Below are positions 23,570-31,120 of a DNA stretch of 41,909 nt, one piece after another. The notes below the pieces were generated by a model. The model worked only from the letters and a program-made list of their open reading frames with translations. It ran no database searches and was not told the DNA's origin. Every line of letters begins with the position of its first letter. Position 1 is the first letter of the stretch. Source of the DNA: an uncultured Robiginitomaculum sp. (lineage in GTDB: Bacteria; Pseudomonadota; Alphaproteobacteria; Caulobacterales; Maricaulaceae); assembly GCA_938015875.1 (NCBI GenBank), contig CALLXE010000027.1, positions 1-41,909 on the forward strand, in the 5' to 3' direction. The position numbers were made by a program, and so were the translations under genes.

Positions 23570-24268
23570 TTAACCGTCAGTCGACGGCTTAAACAGGCTT
23601 TCGAGCGTATGCTCAACCGCAGGCTTTTCCGGCTCAGGCGCCGGCGCGGCAGGTGTATCGCCGGGCGCTGCATCTTCGACCGGTGCCAGCGTGTCCTCTT
23701 CGCGCACTATGCCGGCCTTGGCATCGCGCTTGGCTTGTTTCTCAGCGGCGATCTTGACCATTTCGTCAAGCTCAATTTGAGAGCACAGGCCGAGAGAGAC
23801 AGGGTCCGTCGGCGTAATCGTCGCGGACTTCCAATGGGTACGGTCACGGATGGCGCCGATTGTCGGCTTGGTCGTGCCGATAAGTTTAGAGATTTGGCTG
23901 TCAGCGACTTCCGGGTGATTGCGGACAATCCAGGCAATGGCGTCCGGACGATCTTGGCGGCGGGACAGCGGCGTATAGCGCGGGGCTTTACGTTTCTTGC
24001 GGGCGGGATTTGTGACCGGCGCATGGTCAAAGGTTTCGGCAACCATATTATAGCTGCTGTCACCTTCGGCGCGTTCAATCTCAGAGCGCTTCAGCTGTCC
24101 GTTCGCAATCGGGTCCGCGCCGCGAATGCCGGCCGCAACGTCGCCGTCAGCAATGCCCTTGACTTCCAGCAAATGCAGATCACAGAATACGGAAATTTGC
24201 TCAAAGGTCAGACCGGTATTATCGATCAGCCAAACGGCCGTGGCTTTCGGCATAAGGATTTTAGTCAT
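23570..24268 (-). CDS. trcR: Cell cycle transcriptional regulator TrcR (DUF1013)
   Basis: A 232-residue DUF1013 protein, known in Caulobacter and relatives as TrcR, an RNA polymerase-associated cell-cycle factor. Recognisable are the N-terminal MPKATAVWLIDNTGLTFEQI, the FCDLHLLEVKGIADG segment, a basic stretch ARKKRKAPRYTPLSRRQDRP, and the helix-turn-helix-like DSQISKLIGTTKPTIGAIRDRTHW. The C-terminal 50 residues are a charged, Pro/Ala-rich tail. It is divergent from DUF1192-rcdA, which also relates to CtrA-controlled cell cycle. Its leader contains a terminator-like hairpin. Confidence 0.92.
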   Translation of the reverse strand: MTKILMPKATAVWLIDNTGLTFEQISVFCDLHLLEVKGIADGDVAAGIRGADPIANGQLKRSEIERAEGDSSYNMVAETFDHAPVTNPARKKRKAPRYTPLSRRQDRPDAIAWIVRNHPEVADSQISKLIGTTKPTIGAIRDRTHWKSATITPTDPVSLGLCSQIELDEMVKIAAEKQAKRDAKAGIVREEDTLAPVEDAAPGDTPAAPAPEPEKPAVEHTLESLFKPSTDG

Positions 24269-24306
24269 GGGTCTCTCCGACTTTCTTGCCCTGTGGTTCA
24301 GGCAAT

Positions 24307-24329
24307 AAAAAACCCCGCTTTCCGCGAGG
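24307..24329 (-). terminator. Terminator-like hairpin inside the trcR leader
   Basis: On the minus strand CCTCGC-GGAAA-GCGGGG (one T-G pair) is followed at once by TTTTTT. It lies 39-60 bases upstream of the trcR start. Just 5' of it, CAGGC-AAATA-GCCTG can form, and its GCCT arm can alternatively pair with the following AGGC, which touches the terminator stem. The layout suggests either an attenuator or the 3' end of a small RNA. Confidence 0.5.
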
Positions 24330-24393
24330 CCTCTCAGGCTATTTGCCTGCTACATGTGCTGTCTAGGCTGCGCCGGCAGATTATGCAAGGCAA

Positions 24394-24423
24394 TTGTCAA
24401 ACCCGGCGCGCGTGCTTTATACA
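24394..24423 (+). promoter_or_regulatory. Likely promoter of the DUF1192-rcdA unit
   Basis: TTGTCA (24394-24399) and TATACA (24418-24423) are separated by 18 bp (17 if TTATAC is taken). Initiation would fall near 24430, with the DUF1192 start at 24446 and its CAGGAGA ribosome binding site between. Confidence 0.55.
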
Positions 24424-24445
24424 AAGTACGCAACAGGAGACGCCC

Positions 24446-24634
24446 ATGTTTGATGAGACAGAATCGATAAGACAGCCCCAAAGTGTAACAGTCGGGGACG
24501 ACCTTTACGGCGTATCCGTAGCAGAGCTTGAGGCGCGTATTGAAATATTGCGCGCAGAGGTAATCAGAACGCAGGCCGCCTTAACCAAGAAACAGCGTGA
24601 ACTGTCCGATGCTGAAACACTGTTCAAGTCTTAG
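24446..24634 (+). CDS. DUF1192 family protein
   Basis: A 62-residue protein matching the small alphaproteobacterial DUF1192 family: MFDETES start, a V-G-D-D-L segment, then VSVAELEARIEILRAEVIRT. Residues 27-58 are a charged, heptad-like helix likely to form a coiled coil, and the end ALFKR-type motif is present as ETLFKS. CAGGAGA precedes the ATG. Function is unknown. It commonly neighbours the DUF1465/rcdA gene, as here, and is divergent from trcR. Confidence 0.85.
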   Translation: MFDETESIRQPQSVTVGDDLYGVSVAELEARIEILRAEVIRTQAALTKKQRELSDAETLFKS

Positions 24635-24638
24635 GGGA

Positions 24639-24659
24639 ATTAACGGTTGAAAAGTTAAT
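24639..24659. promoter_or_regulatory. Inverted repeat upstream of rcdA
   Basis: ATTAAC-GGTTGAAAA-GTTAAT is a perfect 6-bp inverted repeat in the gap between DUF1192 and rcdA. It contains two TTAA elements, but their spacing is 11 bases rather than the 7 of a CtrA box. It is therefore a candidate operator and not a classical CtrA site. Confidence 0.35.
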
Positions 24660-24772
24660 GAATTTGGAGACATTGGCGTCAGCGCCTTGTTTTTGGCGCG
24701 CAGTTTGCACACCTTATGCAGCAACAGACACATCGCCTGCATAATTGCGCGCCCTGCCAGAAAAGAGATAAT

Positions 24773-25324
24773 ATGACTGAAGCTACCATCCCCGTGCGCG
24801 CAACCATTGATACAGTCGGCCCCCAAGCCGAAGAACGCCTGCTGGAATTTACACGCAGCGAGCTGTTTGCAAGGACCTTTCGCGAAGGTATGGATTTAGT
24901 CGAAGAAACGGCCGCCTATTTGGACGGGCCGGGCCGGGCCGACAGTAAGAAACTGTCGCGCGATCACGCTCTGACCTACGCCGGGCAATCTATGCGTCTG
25001 ACGACCCGCCTGATGCAGGTCGCATCATGGCTGCTTGTACAGCGGGCGCTCAAAGAAGAAGAAATGACCGGAGCGGAAGCCCGCCAAGACCGTTACCGCC
25101 TGGCTCCGGAAAAGGAAGCTTTGTCGATGACAGATCAGCCTTTGACGGGCTATGCGGCGGCCCTGCCTGCTATCTTGCTCGATTTGCTCGCTCGCTCCGA
25201 GAGTTTACACGAGCGGATTGTGCGCCTTGACCGCAGCCTTTACGGCGCGATCAATGCACAAACCGGCAATACGGTCGCCGACCAAATCAGCCGCATCGAA
25301 GCTGCGTTCGGGCGGGTTGTTTAA
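24773..25324 (+). CDS. rcdA: RcdA (DUF1465), adaptor for ClpXP-dependent CtrA degradation
   Basis: A 183-residue DUF1465 protein, the family of Caulobacter RcdA. RcdA joins CpdR and PopA to deliver CtrA to ClpXP at the swarmer-to-stalked transition. Visible are the helix FTRSELFARTFREGMDLVEE, the YLDGPGR turn, the long helix MRLTTRLMQVASWLLVQRAL, and the C-terminal SESLHERIVRLDRSLYG. The ATG at 24773 has AAAGAGA upstream and fits the family N-terminus; the frame is open to 24716 without similarity. It is followed by a shared terminator and convergent rpmE, a familiar alphaproteobacterial neighbourhood. Confidence 0.88.
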   Translation: MTEATIPVRATIDTVGPQAEERLLEFTRSELFARTFREGMDLVEETAAYLDGPGRADSKKLSRDHALTYAGQSMRLTTRLMQVASWLLVQRALKEEEMTGAEARQDRYRLAPEKEALSMTDQPLTGYAAALPAILLDLLARSESLHERIVRLDRSLYGAINAQTGNTVADQISRIEAAFGRVV

Positions 25325-25360
25325 ACGCCTTTCGCACAAACAGCGCTGCGCCCCCAAAAC

Positions 25361-25391
25361 AAAAAAGGCCCCCGTCACCGGAGGCCTTTTT
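25361..25391. terminator. Bidirectional terminator between rcdA and rpmE
   Basis: AAAAAGGCC (25362-25370) pairs with GGCCTTTTT (25383-25391) around a CCCGTCACCGGA loop. T runs occur on both strands, so it can end rcdA and rpmE transcripts. Confidence 0.85.
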
Positions 25392-25413
25392 ATATTGCTG
25401 CATTGCTCGCGCC

Positions 25414-25635
25414 TTAGACGCCAAAGCCTGCAAATTTGTCTTTAAAGCGAGACACGCGTCCGCCGCGGTCCATCAGCTTGGCATCGCCACCGGTCCAAGC
25501 CGGGTGAGTTTTGCTGTCGATATCCAGTTTAAGGGTATCACCGGCTTTACCGTAAGTAGAGCGGGTTTTATATTCTGTTCCATCCACCATCACGACAGTG
25601 ATTTCATGGTAATCGGGGTGTGTATTCGGTTTCAT
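25414..25635 (-). CDS. rpmE: 50S ribosomal protein bL31 (zinc-free type)
   Basis: A 73-residue L31 of the large ribosomal subunit, starting [12 protein letters not shown], with the conserved THPAWTGG and [13 protein letters not shown]. It has no cysteines, so it is the zinc-independent (C-minus) form. It is leftward and convergent with rcdA. Confidence 0.95.
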   Translation of the reverse strand: MKPNTHPDYHEITVVMVDGTEYKTRSTYGKAGDTLKLDIDSKTHPAWTGGDAKLMDRGGRVSRFKDKFAGFGV

Positions 25636-25763
25636 TGTCGGCTCCTGCCATTAATCACGGGTTTGCATTGATCGGTCCCCCGCGCGAGCGGCGTGTTTAG
25701 CCAAAAGCTCACGGCGATGCAAGTCTGCGAGGACAGGTTTTTTGCGAAGGTGCAATCGGGTGA

Positions 25764-26747
25764 TTATTCAGCAGCTACTGAATCGGATTTCGCTCCGGCG
25801 TCGTGGCGATGAAAGACACTTTTGGCGCTGCAAGTCCCGCTCACGCAACTGGCCTCGCCGTAACGGAAATGGCCGGCGTCCGCTTGCAAAGCCTCTATTA
25901 AATAATCAAATGCAGCGCGGATGCGCGTGCTTTTGCGCAAATCTTCGTGAGCTACGACCCACAAATCCACAGTCACTTCAAAATCGGGCAGAACGCGAAC
26001 CACCTCTATCTCGTCAATACCGCAATGGGGCATCGGGCCGATGCCGCAGCCGGCCTCTATCGCGTTTTTATGGGCTTCAATTGAATCAGACCGGAACGTA
26101 AAGCGGCGCGGCATGATCGCCTCACCGTCCGTGATGTATTTCCACAATAAATCCTGACCGTCGAGCGTCGTGGTCACGCCGTCATGGTCGGCGACTTCGT
26201 CTATGGTCTTGGGCGTGCCGAAGCGCTCCAGATAATGAGGAGAGGCATAGAGCCCGAAACCAAAGGCCACAACTTTGCGCCCGATCAGGCTGTTCTGCGT
26301 TCCCGGCCCCATCCAGCGCAGGGCAATATCCGCTTCGCGCTGCGCCAAATTGGCTTCGTGCATCGCAATGCCTGCCTCAATCAAAATATCAGGGTGGGTC
26401 TCACGAAAGGATTGCATAGCATAAGGCAGCCAATGCTCACCCAAACCCTGAGACGCAGAAATGCGCACCGGGCCGGCCAGGGAATGCTCCAGCGTCGCCG
26501 AAGAGCGCGATATGGCGGCGGCTTCGTCGCTCATGCGCCGCACATGTTCCAGCACTTGCGCGCCAAACGATGTCGGAATTAATCGCCCGTCTTCTTTGCG
26601 CAAGAGCGGCCCGCCGAATTCAGACTCAAGCGCCTTAAGACGACGCCCGACCGTTGGCTGAGAAATATTCAACTTTTGCCCGGCGGCGGTGAGGCTGCCG
26701 GTTTCGGCGATTGCCATAAAAATAGGATAGTCAGACCAATTATTCAT
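25764..26747 (-). CDS. LysR family transcriptional regulator
   Basis: A 327-residue LysR-type regulator. The winged helix-turn-helix spans about residues 4-62 (DYPIFMAIAETGSLTAAGQKLN, then SQPTVGRRLKALE), and the effector-binding fold covers about 90-295 with DIALRWMGP and VEAGCGIG-like segments. The target is unknown: no divergent catabolic gene adjoins it, and the upstream neighbour suhB runs in the same direction. The start at 26747 gives the normal N-terminus; nine further codons are open upstream. A 9-bp inverted repeat overlaps the start codon, fitting autoregulation. Confidence 0.88.
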   Translation of the reverse strand: MNNWSDYPIFMAIAETGSLTAAGQKLNISQPTVGRRLKALESEFGGPLLRKEDGRLIPTSFGAQVLEHVRRMSDEAAAISRSSATLEHSLAGPVRISASQGLGEHWLPYAMQSFRETHPDILIEAGIAMHEANLAQREADIALRWMGPGTQNSLIGRKVVAFGFGLYASPHYLERFGTPKTIDEVADHDGVTTTLDGQDLLWKYITDGEAIMPRRFTFRSDSIEAHKNAIEAGCGIGPMPHCGIDEIEVVRVLPDFEVTVDLWVVAHEDLRKSTRIRAAFDYLIEALQADAGHFRYGEASCVSGTCSAKSVFHRHDAGAKSDSVAAE

Positions 26748-26761
26748 ACAGATATGAATAA
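26740..26761. promoter_or_regulatory. Inverted repeat overlapping the LysR gene start
   Basis: TTATTCATA-CAGA-TATGAATAA is a perfect 9-bp inverted repeat with a four-base centre. It covers the ATG of the LysR gene, so protein bound there would block its own transcription or translation. Confidence 0.45.
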
Positions 26762-26808
26762 ACAAAACAAACAAACAGTCAACACATACTTATTTGAATA
26801 ATATGCAA

Positions 26809-27627
26809 CTAAACGCGCTTCATAAGATCCGGCAGTAAATCTGCATTCGCGCATATAATATTGCCGCTGTGGCAGGCATTGTGCTCGGATAAGTCTTCAG
26901 ATTCATTATCAAGTTCTCTGACGACCAATCCGGCTTCGCGGGCGATCACAATGCCGGCGGCCGTGTCCCACGGCGCAAGGCCGCGTTCCCAATAACCGTC
27001 AAACCGGCCGGCCGCAGCCCATGCCAAATCCAGAGATGCTGCGCCCAATCGGCGAATACCGGCGGTCTCAGCCATGACTTTATGCAGGCTTGTGAGCGCT
27101 TTTGCGTGACCGGGTTTACCCAGAAACGGCAGACCGGTAGCAAAGATGGCATCGTTGAAAATCGTGCGCGCTGCGGCTTTCAGCTTTATATCCGCGCCGC
27201 CGCGTCCTGCGTTTAAAAATGCGCCGCGGCCCTTTTCGGCGTGAAACATCTCGTCAGTAATCGGATTGTAGACAAGACCGGCGACAAGTTCATCATTCCG
27301 CTCCAAGGCGACAGATATCGCAAAATGCGGAATGCCGTGCAAAAAGTTTGTTGTGCCATCGAGCGGATCAACGATGAAGCGGTGGGTTTTATCCGTGCCT
27401 TTAATCTCCCCGCCTTCTTCCATTAAGAAAGAATAGCCGGGGCGATCGCGGCGCAGATTATCAAGCAAAACCTCTTCGGCTTTTTTATCCGCCGCGCTGA
27501 CGAAATCAGCCGGGCCCTTGCGCGAGACCTGAAGGTTTTCAACTTCGCCGAAATCGCGGATCAAACTGCGGGAGGCCTGACGCGCCGCGTTCTGCATAAT
27601 CGTCATGAGGGGGGATTGGACAGCCAT
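26809..27627 (-). CDS. suhB: Inositol monophosphatase family protein (SuhB-like)
   Basis: A 272-residue Mg2+-dependent phosphatase of the IMPase/SuhB family. Metal-ligand motifs are FLMEEGGE at 67-74, DPLDGTTNF at 87-95 and PWDTAAGIVIAREAG in the C-terminal third. The enzyme hydrolyses inositol-1-phosphate and related sugar phosphates; in E. coli SuhB also binds the NusA/rRNA antitermination complex, which cannot be judged here. It starts 5 bases after efp ends, on the same strand, so the two form an operon. Confidence 0.92.
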   Translation of the reverse strand: MAVQSPLMTIMQNAARQASRSLIRDFGEVENLQVSRKGPADFVSAADKKAEEVLLDNLRRDRPGYSFLMEEGGEIKGTDKTHRFIVDPLDGTTNFLHGIPHFAISVALERNDELVAGLVYNPITDEMFHAEKGRGAFLNAGRGGADIKLKAAARTIFNDAIFATGLPFLGKPGHAKALTSLHKVMAETAGIRRLGAASLDLAWAAAGRFDGYWERGLAPWDTAAGIVIAREAGLVVRELDNESEDLSEHNACHSGNIICANADLLPDLMKRV

Positions 27628-27632
27628 CGTAT

Positions 27633-28196
27633 TTATTCCGCCCGTTTCACATAAGATCCGTCAGCGGTCATAACAACAATCTTAGTGCCTTCGGCGACAA
27701 ATGGAGGGACCGAAGTCCGCACGCCATTTTCCAGTATCGCCGGTTTGAAGGAATTGGCCGCTGTTTGACCTTTGACTACAGGCTCGGTTTCTTTGATTTC
27801 CAAAGTGACCTGCTCAGGAAGAGAAACAGTAATCGCGCGCTCTTCGTAAAACTCTACATCGACCTGCATACCGTCCATAAGATAAGCCGCAGCCTCGCCG
27901 ATAAAGTCCTCAGCGAGTGAAATTTGCTCATAGTTTTCAGAGTTCATGAAAACGCGCATATCGCCTTCCGCATAAAGATAGCTGTGCGGCTTTTGCTCAA
28001 GACGAACGCGCTCAACAGTTTCAGAGGCGCGAAAACGCTCATTGAGTTTGCGGCCGTCTAAAATGTTTTTAAGCTCAACCTGATTAAACGCGCCGCCTTT
28101 ACCGGGCTTCACCGCATTGGTTTTCACCGCCACCCAGAGCGTATCTTGGTGCTTAATAATATTGCCGATACGGATTTCATTGCCATTCATTTTCAT
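27633..28196 (-). CDS. efp: Elongation factor P
   Basis: A 187-residue EF-P, which relieves ribosome stalling at polyproline. The N-terminal KOW-like domain carries the tip loop VKPGKGGAF with Lys33, the position modified by beta-lysylation in many bacteria. The two OB domains follow ([29 protein letters not shown], and the C-terminal [16 protein letters not shown]). GGAG upstream supports the ATG at 28196; a second ATG two codons later is possible. Leader gene of efp-suhB. Confidence 0.96.
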   Translation of the reverse strand: MKMNGNEIRIGNIIKHQDTLWVAVKTNAVKPGKGGAFNQVELKNILDGRKLNERFRASETVERVRLEQKPHSYLYAEGDMRVFMNSENYEQISLAEDFIGEAAAYLMDGMQVDVEFYEERAITVSLPEQVTLEIKETEPVVKGQTAANSFKPAILENGVRTSVPPFVAEGTKIVVMTADGSYVKRAE

Positions 28197-28273
28197 AAGG
28201 TCGCTCCGGACTGTAACTTAACGCGCCATGTAACAGGCGCGCGGCGTGGCGGCAATGCTAATTACCCGCTTGA

Positions 28274-29218
28274 TTATTGCCCCGGCCATTGGGTCAGTAA
28301 TTCAGGGTCAAGATTTTCTTTTTTCCATTTAAGCCGCCAACACAAATGCGGCCCGGTGGAGCGGCCTTTACTGCCGACTTCAGCAATCAAATCGCCGCGC
28401 TTTACAAAGTCACCGGCCTGCACAAACACATCGTTTACATGCAAATAAAGCGAGTTCAGCCCTTGGCCATGATCAATCATCACCATGGCGCCTTCAAAAT
28501 ACAGGTCCTCATCTGCGAGACCCACAACACCGTCCGCCGGCGCGTAAATCGGGGTGCCGAGCGGCGCGGCAATATCGACGCCGTAATGAGGCGATTTTGG
28601 CTCGCCGTTTAAAATACGCCGCGAGCCAAACGGCGAGGTTTTGACAAACTCTTTGATCGGATAGATAAAGCCGTCCTTAAAAAACACCTCTGATTGGTTA
28701 GACGCAAAACCGACTTTTTTGCGGGCTGACGATGATCGAATACGTTTTAAATCTGCGGCGCTATATGTGCTGACTTGGGACGGCGGCAGGCCGTCAATAC
28801 GCTGCTCTTTGTACTGCCGCGCCTCAACGGAAATCGGGTGCGGAGAGACTTGGCCGCCCGCATGGGTGATTTTTACGATTGTTTTGGCCGGCGCATCACG
28901 ATCAAAGCCGATTATCACCTTACCTTGCGCGTCCGCCTTTGTGGCGCTGCGCCCGACTTTTACATCGGCAAAAGGCGTCGTTTGACATAAAAGCGCCCCG
29001 CCTTGTTTCGGCACGCCGTCACAACGAAAAACACCGGCCGCGATCGGCGCAGCAATTTCAACAGAAGCGGGCAGAGGCGCGGCCTCGGCCGATTTAATAA
29101 CGGGATCAGAGGTTGCCGCGGGCGTTTGCGCCTGCACTTCAGTCTGCGCCTCCGGACCTTGCGCGCTGCAGGCCGCAGCGGCAAAAACAGTCGCCGTTAT
29201 CAGCGCCGCGCGGATCAC
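28274..29218 (-). CDS. M23 family peptidase (LytM domain) lipoprotein
   Basis: A 314-residue lipoprotein with lipobox AAAC (Cys17), then an Ala/Pro/Glu-rich linker and a LytM/M23 domain from about 195. M23 enzymes cut peptidoglycan cross-links or act as activators of amidases. Zinc-site residues seen are His211 and Asp215 (HYGVDI), His260 (LYLHVND) and His291; the usual second His of HxH is Cys293 (GPHLCWRL). This could be a variant ligand or a non-catalytic EnvC/NlpD-like role. Its start overlaps the DUF2093 stop by 4 bases, third in xseA-DUF2093-M23. Confidence 0.88.
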   Translation of the reverse strand: MIRAALITATVFAAAACSAQGPEAQTEVQAQTPAATSDPVIKSAEAAPLPASVEIAAPIAAGVFRCDGVPKQGGALLCQTTPFADVKVGRSATKADAQGKVIIGFDRDAPAKTIVKITHAGGQVSPHPISVEARQYKEQRIDGLPPSQVSTYSAADLKRIRSSSARKKVGFASNQSEVFFKDGFIYPIKEFVKTSPFGSRRILNGEPKSPHYGVDIAAPLGTPIYAPADGVVGLADEDLYFEGAMVMIDHGQGLNSLYLHVNDVFVQAGDFVKRGDLIAEVGSKGRSTGPHLCWRLKWKKENLDPELLTQWPGQ

Positions 29219-29421
29219 GCTCGGCTTTCAAGCCAGCGCTTGGTCGAGACCTGCGCATCTTTATAGGCCTCCTGCAATTCCGCGTTCCAATATTTCAGCC
29301 GGTCCAGCGGGATACGCTGCCCGGACACGGCGCACATTACATAAGCGCCGGTTTCAAGAATTGTAAAATCCGAATCAGAATAGTGAAGCTTGGCTTCGCC
29401 GGAAAAATCTGGTGTGCTCAT
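29215..29421 (-). CDS. DUF2093 family protein
   Basis: A 68-residue alphaproteobacterial protein of DUF2093. The family pattern is visible as AKLHYSDSDFTILETGAYVMC followed by AVSGQRIPLDRLKYWNAE. The C-terminal helix is basic. Function is unknown; it sits between xseA and the M23 peptidase gene, which is a conserved arrangement for this family as I recall it. Cys-x4-5-Gln near the middle might bind metal, but only one Cys is present. Confidence 0.85.
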   Translation of the reverse strand: MSTPDFSGEAKLHYSDSDFTILETGAYVMCAVSGQRIPLDRLKYWNAELQEAYKDAQVSTKRWLESRA

Positions 29422-29462
29422 AGTGGTCTATCCTTTTTGCGTGTTTAACCCGGACGGGCCGA

Positions 29463-31043
29463 TTAAAACAGGCCGAGCTGCGGCGTCGACGGAGTTTTTG
29501 CAGTTGCCTTTTTAGGCTTGGTCTTGGGCTCAGAAGGCGGCGGGACGGCCGGCGGCGGCATGTCATCGGGGTCGCCATCAATGACCGCTTTGCGGGTCAC
29601 GCCCTCTTTAAATGTCAGGCTGACAGCCTGCGCGGAGTTTAGCGCGCTGCCATCCCGCACGACCTTGCCGTCTTCGTCACGCACGAGCGCAAAGCCGCGC
29701 TGTAAAACGCCCTGATAGCTGTACGCCTCAAGTAAGCCGGCAGCGCGGTCACGGCCTGATTGCAAAACTTCAAGCCGCCGGGCCATAGCGCGCGCGCCGG
29801 ATTTTCCGGCCGCGTCCAAACGCTCTGACAGGCGGGTTTGGTCGGCGGCAATGCGGCGCGGCGAAAGCCGCGCACTGACGGACGATAGGGCATCCGCCCG
29901 GCGCGCCGTTAAATTTCGCAGCGCCGGTGAGAGCCGGGACGCTAATGCGCTCGCTTTATCGGAAAGCGGCCGGGTCAGCACAGACAACGCCGGCATGCGG
30001 GCATCCAAAACTGATAATTTTTGCATTGGGCGTTCAAGTAAACTTTGCGCCCTTGGGAGCCGGGCCGCGTCAAAGCGCTGCTCGAGCGGGCGCAGCAGGC
30101 TGTCCGGACGCGGCAGTTTTGCCGCGCTTAACGTCAGGCGCGCCTGCTCCGTTGACCGGGTCAAGGCACGGCGCAGGCGGCGTTCATAATCCGATGTGGT
30201 TTCCAGCAGATCTGCGCGCACAGGTACGGCGACCTCTGCGGCCCCTGTCGGCGTCGGCGCGCGGTAATCGGCGACATAATCAAGTATCGTCCAGTCGGTT
30301 TCGTGGCCCACCGCGCTGATCAGCGGAATGTCGGACTTGGCAGCGGCCCGAGCGACGATCTCTTCATTAAAGCACCACAAATCTTCAAGCGATCCGCCCC
30401 CGCGCCCGACGATTAAAACATCGGGCCGCCTCGGTTCCCCCGGCGCAGGATTGCCCGACATCTTATTAAAGCCATTAATGGCATAGGCAATCTGCTCGGC
30501 TGCGCGGTCCCCCTGAACGAGGACAGGCCACAATATCACATGGGCGGGAAAGCGGTCTTCGATGCGGTGCAAAATATCGCGAATAACCGCCCCGGTCGGC
30601 GAGGTGACAACGCCGATAGTTTGGGGAATGAACGGCAGGTCTTTCTTGCCGGCCTCGTCAAACAGGCCTTCCGCTGCCAGCATTTTTTTGCGCTTTTCGA
30701 GCAGCGCCATCAATGCGCCTTCGCCGGCCGGTTCCATGCGATCAATGATCAACTGGTAATTTGAGCGCCCGGGATAAGTCGACATTTTGCCTTCGCAAAT
30801 GACTTCCATACCTTCTTCGGGCCTCATGGGGAGGCGATTAACAACGCCCGCCCACATGATCGAATTAATGACCGCTTTGTCGTCTTTAATATCCGCGTAG
30901 CAATGCCCGGATTTGGCGATCGTCACCCGGCCGAGTTCTCCGCGCACGCGCACGCGGCCATAGGTTTGCTCTACGGTTTTTTTCAGCGCAAAGGCGAGTT
31001 CCGAAACGGAATATTCCGGGGCGTTGGTGGCATCATCAGGCAT
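29463..31043 (-). CDS. xseA: Exodeoxyribonuclease VII large subunit
   Basis: A 526-residue XseA, which with several XseB chains forms a single-strand-specific exonuclease. An N-terminal OB fold reads VRVRGELGRVTIAKSGHCYADIKDD. The catalytic core has GVVTSPTGAVIRDILHRI, VLIVGRGGGSLEDLWCFNEE and AVGHETDWTILDYVAD. The long C-terminal coiled-coil region (about 280-440) binds XseB. The tail is Pro/Lys-rich and ends LGLF. No xseB is visible in the window. It is divergent from purD with a 77-base gap. Confidence 0.95.
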   Translation of the reverse strand: MPDDATNAPEYSVSELAFALKKTVEQTYGRVRVRGELGRVTIAKSGHCYADIKDDKAVINSIMWAGVVNRLPMRPEEGMEVICEGKMSTYPGRSNYQLIIDRMEPAGEGALMALLEKRKKMLAAEGLFDEAGKKDLPFIPQTIGVVTSPTGAVIRDILHRIEDRFPAHVILWPVLVQGDRAAEQIAYAINGFNKMSGNPAPGEPRRPDVLIVGRGGGSLEDLWCFNEEIVARAAAKSDIPLISAVGHETDWTILDYVADYRAPTPTGAAEVAVPVRADLLETTSDYERRLRRALTRSTEQARLTLSAAKLPRPDSLLRPLEQRFDAARLPRAQSLLERPMQKLSVLDARMPALSVLTRPLSDKASALASRLSPALRNLTARRADALSSVSARLSPRRIAADQTRLSERLDAAGKSGARAMARRLEVLQSGRDRAAGLLEAYSYQGVLQRGFALVRDEDGKVVRDGSALNSAQAVSLTFKEGVTRKAVIDGDPDDMPPPAVPPPSEPKTKPKKATAKTPSTPQLGLF

Positions 31044-31120
31044 AAGCCCTGCCTAACGCTTTTTGTGGATTTACGAAAGGGGATTGCGTAAGAAGCGGCA
31101 GATTAAAAAAGGCGAGCGTT

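Noticed and set aside
24639-24659. CtrA box upstream of rcdA
   Set aside because: The TTAA elements are 11 bases apart, not 7, so it does not fit the known CtrA site; kept only as an inverted repeat.
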